NCBI RefSeq assembly: GCF_017304615.1
Contig: NZ_JAFKLZ010000001.1
Span: forward strand, 124,001-188,000
Direction of reading: 5' to 3'
Source: Sphingomonas sp.
Lineage (GTDB): Bacteria > Pseudomonadota > Alphaproteobacteria > Sphingomonadales > Sphingomonadaceae
Length of the DNA stretch: 64,000 nt
Shown: positions 9,483 through 19,563 of the stretch, in pieces
Numbering within the stretch: the stretch's first letter is position 1
Layout: each line of letters starts with the position of its first letter
Translations under genes and position numbers: made by a program
The notes under the pieces: model-generated
The model's database searches: none
What the model was told of the DNA's origin: nothing
The model's input: the letters and a program-made list of their open reading frames with translations, nothing else

Positions 9483-9863
9483 TTAACGCGCGAGCATCGG
9501 CCCCATCGGTTTGCCGCCGAACAGATGGACGTGCAGGTGGGGAATCTCCTGTCCGCTGTGCAGCCCGACATTGGCGAGCAGGCGATAACCCGGCGCGACG
9601 AGATCGAGATCGCGCGCGACCTTGCCCACGACACGCACGAAGCCCGCGATTTCTTCCGCCGACGCCCGCGCGCTGAAATCGTCCCATGAGACATAGGCGC
9701 CGGTCGGGATCACCAGGATATGGATCGGCGCGACCGGGGCGATGTCGTGGAACGCGATCGCCCACTCGTCCTCGTACACCCGCTTCGACGGGATTTCGTC
9801 GCGCAGGATCTTCGCGAAGATGTTCTGGTCGTCATAGGGCAAGGTCGCGTCGATCGGCATCAT
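9483..9863 (-). CDS. HIT-family hydrolase (HinT-like)
   Basis: A 126-residue histidine-triad protein. The active-site motif HLHVHLFGG near the C-terminus contains the three histidines, and the N-terminal IFAKILRDEIPSKRVYED matches the HinT branch, which hydrolyses nucleoside phosphoramidates and aminoacyl-adenylates. The start overlaps the hisE stop by four bases (ATGA), making it the last gene of the his operon. This hisE-hint order is common in alphaproteobacteria. Confidence 0.93.
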   Translation of the reverse strand: MMPIDATLPYDDQNIFAKILRDEIPSKRVYEDEWAIAFHDIAPVAPIHILVIPTGAYVSWDDFSARASAEEIAGFVRVVGKVARDLDLVAPGYRLLANVGLHSGQEIPHLHVHLFGGKPMGPMLAR

Positions 9864-10180
9864 TCGCTCCGATTGGCTTTTTCGGTCAGGCCCGATTGTC
9901 CAGTGCGCCGCGCGAGTTCGGCGCGGACGTCGTCGAGCGACAGGCCCGCGTCGGCGAGCAGCACAAGGAGGTGATAGATCAGGTCCGCGGCCTCCACCGT
10001 CAGCGCGCTCGCGTCGTCGCCCATCGCCGCGATGACCGTCTCGACGGCTTCCTCCCCGACCTTCTGCGCGATCTTGGCTCGGCCCTTGGCGAACAATTGC
10101 GCGGTGTAGGAGGTCGCGGGATCATCGCCCCTGCGCGAGCGGATAATTGCGTCGAGCGCATCCAGCGGGTCGTCGGCCAT
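9860..10180 (-). CDS. hisE: Phosphoribosyl-ATP diphosphatase HisE
   Basis: HisE hydrolyses phosphoribosyl-ATP to phosphoribosyl-AMP in histidine synthesis. The 106-residue all-helical protein carries the motifs SYTAQLFAKG, KIAQKVGEEAVETVIAA and EAADLIYHLLVLLADAGL, with the acidic metal-binding residues in the middle and last of these (MazG-like fold). It is separate from HisI, as usual in this group. It follows the small membrane-protein gene by 33 bases and overlaps the HIT gene. Confidence 0.95.
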   Translation of the reverse strand: MADDPLDALDAIIRSRRGDDPATSYTAQLFAKGRAKIAQKVGEEAVETVIAAMGDDASALTVEAADLIYHLLVLLADAGLSLDDVRAELARRTGQSGLTEKANRSE

Positions 10181-10213
10181 CGAACGGATCGGTGGCCGCG
10201 CGCGCGCGCAACG

Positions 10214-10414
10214 TCAATCCTCGACGTGGGTATCGGGCTGCTTGAACCGCTTCCGGAGCGCGCGGCGGACTAGCCACACGCCGCCGACCGCCATCGCGAA
10301 TAGGGCGATATCCGAGAGTTCGGGCATGCTGCGCGTGTGGATGATGCCACTGTGCGGCGGTACCTGCGCGAAGGCCGGGGTCGCGAACAGCAACAAGGAC
10401 AGGACGAAGCGCAT
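10214..10414 (-). CDS. Small signal-peptide plus membrane-anchor protein, unknown
   Basis: A 66-residue product: a signal peptide (MRFVLSLLLFATPAFAQ), about 12 exposed residues, then PELSDIALFAMAVGGVWLVRR followed by a basic tail. The last part has the outline of a C-terminal sorting signal (P-E motif, hydrophobic helix, Arg cluster) like PEP-CTERM domains, although the motif is PEL and 12 residues follow the basic cluster. It may equally be a simple bitopic membrane protein. It lies within the his cluster between hisF and hisE. I cannot assign a function. Confidence 0.6.
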   Translation of the reverse strand: MRFVLSLLLFATPAFAQVPPHSGIIHTRSMPELSDIALFAMAVGGVWLVRRALRKRFKQPDTHVED

Positions 10415-10447
10415 GGCGTCTGATTAAACACCCAACTCTTAATTCTC

Positions 10448-10522
10448 CGTCATGCCGGACGTGTTCCGGCATCCGGCTTCTTCTCTGGCGGAACAGCGGG
10501 ACCCCGGATCAAGTCGGGGGGG
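10448..10522. repeat. REPIN-like palindromic repeat, copy A
   Basis: Two hairpin units are joined by a spacer. The first is CGTCATGCCGGA ... TCCGGCATCC; the second is ACCCCGGATCAAGTCGGGG. The same two units occur at 13769-13849 (inverted) and 63229-63316. In this copy the distal TGACG end of the second unit is missing. It lies between the stop of hisF and the small membrane-protein gene. Confidence 0.8.
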
Positions 10523-10525
10523 CGA

Positions 10526-11293
10526 TCAGGAGAGAGGGACCCGCACCGGAATCCCCGCTGTCGCCAATGCGCGGTGGGCGTCGGCAATGCTGGCCTCGCC
10601 GAAATGGAAAATGCTGGCGGCGAGCACCGCGCTGGCATGGCCGTCGCGAATGCCCGCGACCAGGTCGTCGAGCCCGCCGACGCCACCCGACGCCACCACC
10701 GGCACGCTCACCCGGTCGGCGATCGTGCGGATCAGGTCGAGGTCGTAGCCGTCGCGCTTGCCGTCGCGGTCCATGCTGGTGACCAACAATTCGCCCGCAC
10801 CCAGCTCGGCGAGCCGTAACGCGTGCGCGACAGCGTCAAGTCCGGTCGACTTGCGCCCGCCATGCGTGAACACTTCCCAGCCGCCACCCGACCGCCGCGC
10901 ATCGACCGAGCCAACGACGCACTGGCTGCCGAAGCGTTCGGCGATCTCGCCGACCAGGTCGGGCCGCGCCACCGCCGCCGAATTGACCGCGACCTTGTCC
11001 GCGCCCGCTAGCAACAGCGCCCGTGCATCCTCGACCGAGCGCACCCCGCCGCCGACCGTCAACGGCATGAAGCACACTTCCGCCGTCCGCCGCACGACGT
11101 CGAGGATCGTCCCCCGCGCCTCGTGGCTGGCGGTGATGTCGAGGAAGCAAAGCTCGTCCGCCCCCGCGGCGTCATACGCTTGTGCCTGCTCGACCGGATC
11201 GCCGGCGTCGCGCAGGTCGACGAAATTGACCCCTTTAACCACGCGCCCGTTCGCAACGTCGAGGCATGGAATCACGCGTGCCCGGACGGTCAC
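10526..11293 (-). CDS. hisF: Imidazole glycerol phosphate synthase cyclase subunit HisF
   Basis: HisF is the cyclase half of IGP synthase and converts PRFAR and ammonia to imidazole glycerol phosphate and AICAR. The 255-residue (beta/alpha)8 barrel starts with [16 protein letters not shown] (catalytic Asp11) and shows the paired phosphate-binding loops (GGVRSVEDA and ASGGVGGL) and the second catalytic Asp in VVGSVDARR. Its start overlaps hisA by four bases. It works with HisH, encoded two genes upstream. Confidence 0.97.
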   Translation of the reverse strand: MTVRARVIPCLDVANGRVVKGVNFVDLRDAGDPVEQAQAYDAAGADELCFLDITASHEARGTILDVVRRTAEVCFMPLTVGGGVRSVEDARALLLAGADKVAVNSAAVARPDLVGEIAERFGSQCVVGSVDARRSGGGWEVFTHGGRKSTGLDAVAHALRLAELGAGELLVTSMDRDGKRDGYDLDLIRTIADRVSVPVVASGGVGGLDDLVAGIRDGHASAVLAASIFHFGEASIADAHRALATAGIPVRVPLS

Positions 11294-12027
11294 GCGCCTG
11301 CTTCCGCCACCGCGATCGCCGTCGCCAGATCGAGGCGGCCGTCATACAGTGCGCGGCCCGTGATCACGCCTTCGATCCCGTCGCGAGCGTGCAGTGCCAG
11401 CACGTGGATTTCGCCGATCCCTGCCACGCCGCCGCTCGCGATGACGGGAATGTCAACCGATCGTGCGAGATCGACGGTGGCCTCGACGTTACAGCCCTTG
11501 AGCAACCCGTCGCGCCCGACATCGGTGAAAAGGAGCGCCGCCACCCCGGCGTCCTCGAACCGGCGCGCGAGATCGTGGACCGCGACGTCCGATACGTCCG
11601 CCCAGCCGCGCGTCGCGATCATGCCGTCCTTGGCATCGACCGCGACGACGATCCCGCCGGGAAAATCGTGCGCCGCCTCGCGAACCAGATCGGGGTTCTC
11701 CAGCGCGGCGGTTCCGATCACCAGCCGCGCAACGCCGGCGTCGAACCAGCCCTCGATCGCCGCGCGGTCGCGAATGCCGCCACCGAGCTGGACATGGCCG
11801 GGGAATGCCTCGACCACCGCGCGCACAACCTCGCCGTTGACCGACTGTCCGGCGAACGCGCCGTCGAGATCGACCATGTGGAGGTGCTGCGCGCCCGCCG
11901 CGGCGAACGCCATCGCCTGCGCGATCGGATCGTTGCCGTAGATTGTCGCCGAGTCCATGTCGCCTTCGGACAGGCGGACGACGTTGCCGCCCTTCAGGTC
12001 GATGGCGGGGAAGACGATCAGGCTCAT
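11290..12027 (-). CDS. hisA: ProFAR isomerase HisA
   Basis: HisA isomerises the aminoaldose ProFAR to the aminoketose PRFAR. The 245-residue barrel begins [19 protein letters not shown] with catalytic Asp near position 9, has [17 protein letters not shown] and the second phosphate loop [10 protein letters not shown], and the second acidic residue in VVAVDAKDG. The ATG at 12027 overlaps the hisH stop (ATGA), which makes it preferable to the in-frame ATG nine bases earlier. HisA and HisF are homologous half-barrel duplications. Confidence 0.97.
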   Translation of the reverse strand: MSLIVFPAIDLKGGNVVRLSEGDMDSATIYGNDPIAQAMAFAAAGAQHLHMVDLDGAFAGQSVNGEVVRAVVEAFPGHVQLGGGIRDRAAIEGWFDAGVARLVIGTAALENPDLVREAAHDFPGGIVVAVDAKDGMIATRGWADVSDVAVHDLARRFEDAGVAALLFTDVGRDGLLKGCNVEATVDLARSVDIPVIASGGVAGIGEIHVLALHARDGIEGVITGRALYDGRLDLATAIAVAEAGA

Positions 12028-12629
12028 GGCCGCCACTCCAGAAAACGCGAGAGCAGATCAAGGCCGTAGCGCTGGCTCTTTTCGGGGTGGAACTGCACCC
12101 CAGCGAGGTTGTCGCGCGCGATCGCCGCGACGACCGGGCCGGCATGGTCGGTCGTCGCCACCACATCGTCGCCCTCGAACGCGAAGGAATGAAGGAAATA
12201 GGCCTCGCCCGGTTCGATCAACGGGTGGGGAGCGGTGGGGCGGACGTCGTTCCAGCCCATGTGCGGGACTTTGGCGGTGGGATCGCTCGGCTTCAGGCGC
12301 CGGACGCGTCCGCTGATCCAGCCAAGGCCCGGATGCTCGCCCATTTCCTCGCCAGCGTCGGCCATCAATTGCATGCCGACACAGATGCCGAGGAAGGGCG
12401 CGCCATCGCCGCGTACGCGCTGTTCGATCGCCTCGACCATGCCGTCCACGCCGCGCAATGCCGACGCGCACGCGCCGAACGCGCCGACGCCCGGCAGGAC
12501 GATGCGATCAGCTTTCGCCACCACATCCGGGTTGTCGGTCACCGCGATGTCGTGCGCGCCAGCGACCTTCAGCGCGTTCGCGACCGAATGGAGGTTGCCC
12601 GCGCCATAGTCGATCAAGGCGACGGTCAA
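12024..12629 (-). CDS. hisH: Imidazole glycerol phosphate synthase glutaminase subunit HisH
   Basis: HisH is a class I glutamine amidotransferase that feeds ammonia to HisF. The 201-residue protein has the oxyanion region LPGVGAFG, the nucleophile motif GICVGMQLM with the Cys, and the C-terminal His-Glu pair in FHPEKSQ. It overlaps both hisB and hisA by four bases, as expected for a coupled operon that makes subunits in step. Confidence 0.97.
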   Translation of the reverse strand: MTVALIDYGAGNLHSVANALKVAGAHDIAVTDNPDVVAKADRIVLPGVGAFGACASALRGVDGMVEAIEQRVRGDGAPFLGICVGMQLMADAGEEMGEHPGLGWISGRVRRLKPSDPTAKVPHMGWNDVRPTAPHPLIEPGEAYFLHSFAFEGDDVVATTDHAGPVVAAIARDNLAGVQFHPEKSQRYGLDLLSRFLEWRP

Positions 12630-13213
12630 AGCGTTCCCTTGGTCGAGGGGATCGCGTCGGCCTTGCGCGGATCAATCTCGACCGCCTCGCGCAACGCGCG
12701 CGCCAGTCCCTTGAACGCGGCCTCGGCGATGTGATGGTTGTTCGACCCGTAGAGCGTCTCGATGTGCAAGGTAAGCCCGGCGGTCTGCGCGAACGAGTGG
12801 AAGAAATGCTCGAACATCTCGGTATCCATCTCGCCGAGGCGTTTTTGCGAAAACTCGGCTTTCCACACCAGGAACGGCCGCCCGGAAATGTCGAGCGCGA
12901 CGCGCGTCAGCGTCTCGTCCATCGGTGACAGCGCATCGGCATAGCGCCGGATGCCGCGCTTCTCGCCCAGCGCCTGCGCCACTGCCTCGCCGATCGCGAG
13001 CCCGGTATCCTCGACCGTGTGATGCTGGTCGATGTGCAGGTCGCCGACCGTCTTCACGTCGAGATCGATCAGCGAATGGCGGCTGAGCTGTTCGAGCATA
13101 TGGTCGAAGAACCCGATGCCCGTGGACACCCGATACGCCCCCGTCCCGTCGAGATTGACGGTGACGTCGATGCTGGTCTCGCTCGTCTTGCGGCTGATCG
13201 TCGCGGTGCGCAT
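12626..13213 (-). CDS. hisB: Imidazoleglycerol-phosphate dehydratase HisB
   Basis: HisB (monofunctional, 195 residues) dehydrates imidazole glycerol phosphate using manganese. Both metal-binding His clusters are visible: [13 protein letters not shown] with [12 protein letters not shown], and the second repeat with HFFHSFAQ and [12 protein letters not shown]. The ATG at 13213 has GGGGAG just upstream and is preferred to the ATG at 13225. It is the first gene of the his run and is divergent from sspB with 71 bases between them. Confidence 0.96.
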   Translation of the reverse strand: MRTATISRKTSETSIDVTVNLDGTGAYRVSTGIGFFDHMLEQLSRHSLIDLDVKTVGDLHIDQHHTVEDTGLAIGEAVAQALGEKRGIRRYADALSPMDETLTRVALDISGRPFLVWKAEFSQKRLGEMDTEMFEHFFHSFAQTAGLTLHIETLYGSNNHHIAEAAFKGLARALREAVEIDPRKADAIPSTKGTL

Positions 13214-13284
13214 GCCGCTCCCCATAGCGCCACCGCGCGCCTATGCAATCTTGACCCCGTCCTCGCATTGGTTACCGAAGGGAT

Positions 13285-13761
13285 ATGAGCGAGCAGTTGC
13301 CCGACAGCCTGATTCCCTATGACGAGATCGTCCAAGAGGCGTTGCGCGCCGTGGTCGGCCGCGTGCTGGGGTCGGTCGCGGCTGGCGGCGGCCTGCCCGG
13401 CGAGCATCATTTCTACATCACCTTCAAGACTCAGGCGCCTGGCGTCGACATCCCGTCGCGGCTGATCGAGCGATTTCCGGACGAGATGACGATCGTCCTG
13501 CAGAACCGGTATTGGGATCTCACGGTGGACGATGAGCGGTTTTCGGTGGGTCTCAGCTTCAATCAGGTGCCGTCGAAGCTCGACATTCCCTATTCGGCGA
13601 TCACGGGTTTTCACGATCCAGCGGTGAACTTCGAACTGCGCTTCCAGGCGCAGGAGGAACCCGAAGGACCGGAGCCGCACGACGAGGCTGAAAACGATCC
13701 GGTCGAGCGGGTCGATGACGGGTCGAACGTCGTGAGCGTGGATTTCAAGCGGAAGAAATAA
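13285..13761 (+). CDS. sspB: ClpXP adaptor SspB (alphaproteobacterial type)
   Basis: SspB binds ssrA-tagged peptides and delivers them to ClpXP. The 158-residue protein has the SspB beta-fold core (IPYDEIVQEALRAVVG, HHFYITFKT, PGVDIP, LQNRYWDL), an acidic linker from about 120 to 145, and a basic C-terminal tail VSVDFKRKK that matches the XB motif used to tether to ClpX. GAAGGGAT precedes the ATG. A REPIN-like repeat follows 7 bases after the stop. Confidence 0.93.
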   Translation: MSEQLPDSLIPYDEIVQEALRAVVGRVLGSVAAGGGLPGEHHFYITFKTQAPGVDIPSRLIERFPDEMTIVLQNRYWDLTVDDERFSVGLSFNQVPSKLDIPYSAITGFHDPAVNFELRFQAQEEPEGPEPHDEAENDPVERVDDGSNVVSVDFKRKK

Positions 13762-13768
13762 ACTTCTT

Positions 13769-13849
13769 CGTCACCCCGGCCTTGAGCCGGGGTCCCGCTC
13801 CTTCAGCCGGCGGAAGAAGCGGGATGCCGGATCAAGTCCGGCATGACGG
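13769..13849. repeat. REPIN-like palindromic repeat, copy B
   Basis: Inverted relative to copies A and C. It begins CGTCACCCCGG, contains the hairpin GACCCCGG-type unit, a short spacer, and the unit GGATGCCGGATCAAGTCCGG ending CATGACGG. The terminal CGTCA and TGACG are inverted copies. Its right end lies eight bases before the chosen fumC start. Confidence 0.85.
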
Positions 13850-13857
13850 AGATGGTG

Positions 13858-15245
<1,388 letters not shown>

Positions 15246-15249
<4 letters not shown>

Positions 15250-15572
15250 TCGGCGGCAACGAGATATTCGTCGATCCGGTCGAACGGCCGCCGCCGGTCG
15301 CGGCGCCGGTCATCGACCCAATGCTCGACGAGCCGCATCGCGACCGGATCGATCATGCAGGTCCGCACGCGTCCTTCCTTATACGATCGCACCAGTCCGG
15401 CAGTTTCGAGTACCGCAAGATGCTGCATCACCGCCGGAAGCGACATGGGGAACGGCGCCGCGATCGCGCTGACGGTCATCGGCTGCTCCACGAGCCGCTC
15501 GACGATGGCGCGTCGCGTGGGGTCGGAAAGCGCCTGAAACACACGGTCGAGCAGATTCGATTCGCTAAGCAT
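15246..15572 (-). CDS. ArsR-family winged-helix regulator
   Basis: A 108-residue DNA-binding protein. [21 protein letters not shown] is the typical ArsR N-terminal helix, followed by the recognition region ([25 protein letters not shown]). There is no obvious CxC metal site, so it more likely belongs to the non-metal (SdpR-like) branch that often regulates neighbouring SRPBCC/AHSA1 genes, though none is visible here. A 12-base perfect palindrome overlaps its start codon and could be its own operator. Confidence 0.85.
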
Positions 15573-15578
15573 ATGCTT
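15567..15578. promoter_or_regulatory. Palindrome at the ArsR-gene start, possible operator
   Basis: AAGCATATGCTT is a perfect 12-base palindrome covering the ATG of the ArsR-type gene. Dimeric ArsR proteins bind such palindromes near their own promoter, so autoregulation is plausible but inferred only from position. Confidence 0.35.
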
Positions 15579-15656
15579 TACTATTGAGCTTCGCTCGATT
15601 TGCGAAGGAACCTTGGCCGCGCGGCGCAGTTTCATCGCAAAAGCGAAAGGGCACTC

Positions 15657-15878
15657 ATGAAATTCAGCACGATTCTGGGCGCGACGATCGGTAGCGCGAT
15701 CGATGGCAGCGATGGGGACGATTCGACCGTGGACGGCGCGATCATCGGCGCAGCGACGGCGGCCGCGGTGCGCGTTGCCGTGCCGCTGGCCGTAACGTTC
15801 GCGACCGGCTGGCTGGTGTGGCGCGGCATCGGCAAGGCGCGTGACGCCGTGTTCGGACCCAAACCGGTCACCGAATAG
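15657..15878 (+). CDS. Small membrane protein, unknown
   Basis: A 73-residue product, divergent from the ArsR gene (84 bases apart). After an N-terminal Gly/Ala-rich part (ILGATIGSAIDG, DGAIIGAATAAAVRV) there is one hydrophobic helix and a short polar tail. The Gly/Ala spacing looks like a glycine-zipper. AAAGGG precedes the ATG at 15657. Function unknown. Confidence 0.6.
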   Translation: MKFSTILGATIGSAIDGSDGDDSTVDGAIIGAATAAAVRVAVPLAVTFATGWLVWRGIGKARDAVFGPKPVTE

Positions 15879-15926
15879 CACGCGACTCGCCTTGACGTGG
15901 AGCGGTGCTCCACGCCAAAGGCGCAC

Positions 15927-16586
15927 ATGGTCGATCATCGCGCGTCGCAACCCAAAAGCTTCAAACGGCGCGGCTTGATGTTCGTGCTGTCATCGCCATC
16001 GGGGGCAGGCAAATCGACGATCGCCAAACGGCTGCTCAAGGAAGAGCACAACCGGCTGAAAATGTCGGTGTCCTACACGACGCGCCCGATCCGCGAGGGT
16101 GAGGTCGACGGCAAGGACTATCACTTCGTCGATACCGCGACGTTCCGCCAGATGGTGGAGGACGACCAGTTCCTCGAATGGGCCCGCGTGATGGGCGACA
16201 ATCGCTATGGCACGCCGCGCGATACGGTGTTCAAGGATCTGGAGCACGGGCGTGACATCCTGTTCGACATCGATTGGCAGGGTGCTCAGCAATTGTTCCA
16301 GCTTGCCGGGGGCGACGTGGTGCGCGTGTTCATCCTGCCGCCGGGGCTCAGGACGCTGCGGGAGCGGCTCGAAAAGCGCGCGACCGACAGCAAGGAAGTC
16401 ATCGACAACCGCATGGACCGCGCGCTCGGCGAAGTCAGCCACTGGGACGGCTACGATTATGTCCTGGTCAATGACGACCTCGACGATTGCTATGAGTGCG
16501 TGCAGACGATCCTGACGGCCGAACGGTTGAAGCGCTCACGCCAGCGCGGTATGATCGGGTTCATCCGGCGCCTGCCGGAGATGTAG
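15927..16586 (+). CDS. gmk: Guanylate kinase
   Basis: Gmk phosphorylates GMP to GDP. The 219-residue protein has the P-loop SSPSGAGKST, the GMP-binding SYTTRPIREGEVDGKDYHF, and the C-terminal RxxxA-type region. The basic leader before the P-loop (SFKRRGLMFVL) is typical of this group. ATG 15927 with AAGG upstream is preferred to the GTG at 15897. Confidence 0.96.
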   Translation: MVDHRASQPKSFKRRGLMFVLSSPSGAGKSTIAKRLLKEEHNRLKMSVSYTTRPIREGEVDGKDYHFVDTATFRQMVEDDQFLEWARVMGDNRYGTPRDTVFKDLEHGRDILFDIDWQGAQQLFQLAGGDVVRVFILPPGLRTLRERLEKRATDSKEVIDNRMDRALGEVSHWDGYDYVLVNDDLDDCYECVQTILTAERLKRSRQRGMIGFIRRLPEM

Positions 16587-16605
16587 CCACGGCTTGGGGG
16601 AGCCG

Positions 16606-17379
16606 ATGATGCCCTATCGTTACGCGCATTACGTCATTCTGCTGGCGCTGGTCCCGGCGATCGGCCTTGCGTTCTGGCCAGCTTATTTCAGCAATCTACG
16701 CGGCGCGAGCTGGGTATTCCATGCGCACGGCCTGACGGCGAGCTGCTGGATCATACTCGCGCTGGCGCAGAGCTGGACGGCGCACGCCAAGCGGTTCGTG
16801 TGGCACAGACTGGCGGCTCGCTCGGTGCTGGTGCTGGTGCCACTGTTCGCCGCCGGCGGGGCGCTCGCGCTGCAGGGCATGGCGACCAAGTTCTTGACGA
16901 AGAGCGACCCGTTCTATGGGGCGTTCGGCGCGCGGCTGGGCATGGATGATATCGTTTCGACAATCATGCTGGTGGCTATGGTCCGCGCGGCGATCGTCAA
17001 TCGCCGGCGGGTCGGGCTGCACGCCGCTTACATGCTCGCGACCGTGGCGCTGGTGCTGCCACCAGTGTTCTCGCGATTGCCGCTGCCACGCTGGTGGCAC
17101 CTTGCGGACCTGCTGACGATCGCCATCGCGCTCGCGGTTTATCTCGCGCGGCGGCGCGACGGCTGGCCGTTCCTGCTCGTCACGGTGTACAGCGTCTGGC
17201 GCATCGTCCAGTTCGAGACGATTGCCGCGAGCGACTGGTGGGCGGCCGCATTCGCACAGATCAAGGATCTGCCGCCGCTGCCGATCGTACTGGGCGCGTT
17301 CGTCGCGTCCGGCGTGGCGATCTGGTCGGCGTGGCCCTGGAAGCGGACGACGCGCGTCCGACCGTTATCAGCGGCCTAG
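16606..17379 (+). CDS. Seven-helix membrane protein, unknown
   Basis: A 257-residue inner-membrane protein with about seven membrane segments. Histidines lie in or near helices (HAHGLTASCWIILA, RFVWHRLAAR, GLHAAYMLATV), which recalls haem- or metal-associated DUF2306-like membrane proteins, but this is only a resemblance. GGGGGAG stands just before the ATG at 16606. It follows gmk by 19 bases and overlaps the convergent ATP12 gene by 12. Confidence 0.72.
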   Translation: MMPYRYAHYVILLALVPAIGLAFWPAYFSNLRGASWVFHAHGLTASCWIILALAQSWTAHAKRFVWHRLAARSVLVLVPLFAAGGALALQGMATKFLTKSDPFYGAFGARLGMDDIVSTIMLVAMVRAAIVNRRRVGLHAAYMLATVALVLPPVFSRLPLPRWWHLADLLTIAIALAVYLARRRDGWPFLLVTVYSVWRIVQFETIAASDWWAAAFAQIKDLPPLPIVLGAFVASGVAIWSAWPWKRTTRVRPLSAA

Positions 17380-18051
17380 CGTCAGGAAGCGCACCGCCGC
17401 GTCGAATTCGGCGCGATGCGCGGCGCGCGTTTGCGCGGCCAGCGCGTCCTCGCCCCATTGCTCAGCCTGCCAATCCTCGTCGAGGTTCGCGGCGGTCCAC
17501 ACGGCCTCCGCCGCCATCGCGCCTTCGATCAGCGCGAGGCCGAGCACCAGCGACCCGGTGATCGTGACGATCGGGGACAGCCCTGCGAGTTCAAAGGCAT
17601 CGCGCGTCGCCACCGCGACCGCCAGTTTCTCGATCGTCGCGTCGGGTTGCGGTTGGTGCATGACCCCCGACGCCAGCTCGAACTGCACGCCATAGCGTCC
17701 CTCCGCCCAGTCGAGCGGCGGATTCCACAACGCGTTCTGCCGCTCGATCAGGTCGGGCGGCGCGTCGGCGCGGTAGCAGAGCAAGTCGCTCTCGGCATAA
17801 GCGGCGAGGTTGGCGGCGAACACCGCGGGGTCGGCCGGGATGCGTTCGATCGCGGCGTTTGACAGGCCCGTCAGCGGCATCGCGCGCGGGTCTATGTCGC
17901 CCTCGACGCTGCGCCATTCCTCGGCGACCGCGTCGGCGAGCGCGTCGGTCGGCAGCACCAGCGGCAGCCGGCCGGGCGTGCGGACCGGCTTGCCGTCGAG
18001 CCGTACGCCGCGCTCGGCATCGACGGTGACGTCCTTCCAGAACCTCTTCAT
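17368..18051 (-). CDS. ATP12-family F1-ATPase assembly chaperone
   Basis: The 227-residue protein matches the ATP12 family, whose members help assemble the F1 part of ATP synthase in mitochondria and alphaproteobacteria. It starts MKRFWKDVTV, has the segments LDGKPVRTPGRLPL and CYRADAPPDLIERQ, and the later W-P-P-like NPPLDWAEGRYGV and SLVLGLALIEGAM stretches. Its ATG overlaps the upstream gene (ATGA). It ends a run of overlapping minus-strand genes. Confidence 0.9.
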   Translation of the reverse strand: MKRFWKDVTVDAERGVRLDGKPVRTPGRLPLVLPTDALADAVAEEWRSVEGDIDPRAMPLTGLSNAAIERIPADPAVFAANLAAYAESDLLCYRADAPPDLIERQNALWNPPLDWAEGRYGVQFELASGVMHQPQPDATIEKLAVAVATRDAFELAGLSPIVTITGSLVLGLALIEGAMAAEAVWTAANLDEDWQAEQWGEDALAAQTRAAHRAEFDAAVRFLTLGR

Positions 18052-18311
18052 TTCCGCAGCTTGGGCGGCCGCCGCCGGTTGGTCCGCACGTTCCCCGGCG
18101 TCGCCCAGCGATGCGCGAGCGCCAGCGGCACGACCCATGACATGTAGATCGCCGACAGCACGATCGCGCCGCCCAGCACCTTCATCTGCCATTGCGGATA
18201 GCGAGCGGTGAGCACCAGCCCGAATACGGCCCCGGCGGCGCCGATCAGCCGCGTGGCGGTAATCATGAGGTAGCGATTGCGCGACTGCGCCGGGCTGGGT
18301 TCTTCGGTCAT
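18048..18311 (-). CDS. Small membrane protein, two helices
   Basis: An 87-residue protein with two hydrophobic segments (ITATRLIGAAGAVFGLVL and VLGGAIVLSAIYMSWVVP) and a basic C-terminus. The start is the ATG at 18311 that shares a base with the HAD stop (TGATG), or the GTG three bases earlier. Unknown function; coupled to the ATP12 and HAD genes. Confidence 0.65.
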   Translation of the reverse strand: MTEEPSPAQSRNRYLMITATRLIGAAGAVFGLVLTARYPQWQMKVLGGAIVLSAIYMSWVVPLALAHRWATPGNVRTNRRRPPKLRK

Positions 18312-18967
18312 CACGCTTCCAGATGCTGCGGCAAGTCGGCGACTTCAAGCGCGATGCTATGCGCGCCAGCGTCCGCCAGTTCGTCCGGCGAATGATAACC
18401 CCAGCCCACGCCGATCGCACGCACGCCGGCATTTACCGCCATCATGACGTCATAGGTCGTATCGCCGATCATCGCGGTACGCGCGGGATCGGCCCCGGTT
18501 TCGGCGATTGCCACCTCGATCATCGACGGATGCGGCTTGGACGGGTGGCGATCCGACGTCTGGAGCGTCACGAAATGATGCGCGAGTCCGTGCGTCGATA
18601 GGACATGCGCCAGCCCGCGATCGGACTTGCCCGTCGCGACGCCGAGCCGCCAGCCTTGGTCGGCGAGCCGCTCGACCAGCGCGCCGACCCCGTCGAACAG
18701 CGGCTCCTCGTCGAGCGCCCCGCTCGCGCGCATCGCGACAAACTTGTCCTTGTATTTCTGCGCAAGGACGCGGTGGTCGGCGTCCGATGCGTCGGGCAGC
18801 AACGCCTGCATCGCCTCGACCAGGCTCAACCCGACGATCCGGCGGATCGCGTCGCGCGGCGGCACGGCGATCCGCGCTTCAGCGAACGCTTCCTCGACAG
18901 CGCGGCAGATATTCGCCTGGCTATCGACCAGCGTCCCGTCGCAGTCGAAGATCGCGAGCCGCGTCAC
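18311..18967 (-). CDS. HAD-superfamily phosphatase (Gph-like)
   Basis: A 218-residue HAD hydrolase. Motif I is FDCDGTLVDS, motif II is VATGKSDRG, the Lys of motif III is in HPSKPHPSM and motif IV is MIGDTTYDVMMAVNAG. The cap type and length fit phosphoglycolate phosphatase-like enzymes, but substrates of this group are hard to predict. The GTG start overlaps the stop of the PaiB-like gene (GTGA). Confidence 0.87.
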   Translation of the reverse strand: MTRLAIFDCDGTLVDSQANICRAVEEAFAEARIAVPPRDAIRRIVGLSLVEAMQALLPDASDADHRVLAQKYKDKFVAMRASGALDEEPLFDGVGALVERLADQGWRLGVATGKSDRGLAHVLSTHGLAHHFVTLQTSDRHPSKPHPSMIEVAIAETGADPARTAMIGDTTYDVMMAVNAGVRAIGVGWGYHSPDELADAGAHSIALEVADLPQHLEA

Positions 18968-19563
18968 AGGTTGCGCATCCAGTGTGCGATCCCGCGCCGG
19001 CCCGATGCCTCGGCGCCGTCGGCGGCAGCAAGGCGCGCAGCCTCGGGCTTGTTCTGGCCGAGCTTGAGCGTTCCGCGCCATCCCGCGATTTCCAGCCGGA
19101 AGCCTACAATCGCGGCGGTCAGCTTGCCGAACAATTTGGGGTCCATCTTGTCGCGCGTCCACGGCGTCTTGGGCGCGAGCTTCGCTTCTTGTTCGGCGGA
19201 CAGCTGATCGAGTTGCGCGACCAGATCGTCGTCGATCATCCGCCGCATCACGCCTTCCAGCTCGACCGCGACGTAATTCCAGGTCGGCACCTGATCCGGC
19301 CCGAGTCGATACCAGTCCGGGCTGACGTAACCGTCCGGCCCCAGCGCCGTGAAGAGCCCGGTCGCGCCGTCGAGGTACCGCGCGATCCCGTTGCCGCGCG
19401 CGACGTGCAGACCCAGCGTGTCGTCGTCCAGCCACACCACCGGCACCTGCGCCACGCGCGGCCCGTCTGGCGTCGCGGCGAACAACTGGCCGAAGCCAAG
19501 TTCGCTCACCAGCGCGCGCATGGCGTCGCGATCTTCCCAGCGGAAGGTGGAATTGGGATGCAT
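18964..19563 (-). CDS. PaiB-type FMN-binding protein
   Basis: A 199-residue member of the PaiB/FMN-binding split-barrel family (MHPNSTFRWED, VPVVWLDDDTLGLHVARGN, TWNYVAVELEG, GFRLEIAGWRGTLKLGQN, C-terminal AHWMRN). In Bacillus PaiB was described as a negative regulator; most members are better viewed as FMN/haem-binding proteins of unknown activity. It lies between the pseudouridine synthase and the HAD genes with overlapping codons. Confidence 0.85.
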   Translation of the reverse strand: MHPNSTFRWEDRDAMRALVSELGFGQLFAATPDGPRVAQVPVVWLDDDTLGLHVARGNGIARYLDGATGLFTALGPDGYVSPDWYRLGPDQVPTWNYVAVELEGVMRRMIDDDLVAQLDQLSAEQEAKLAPKTPWTRDKMDPKLFGKLTAAIVGFRLEIAGWRGTLKLGQNKPEAARLAAADGAEASGRRGIAHWMRNL

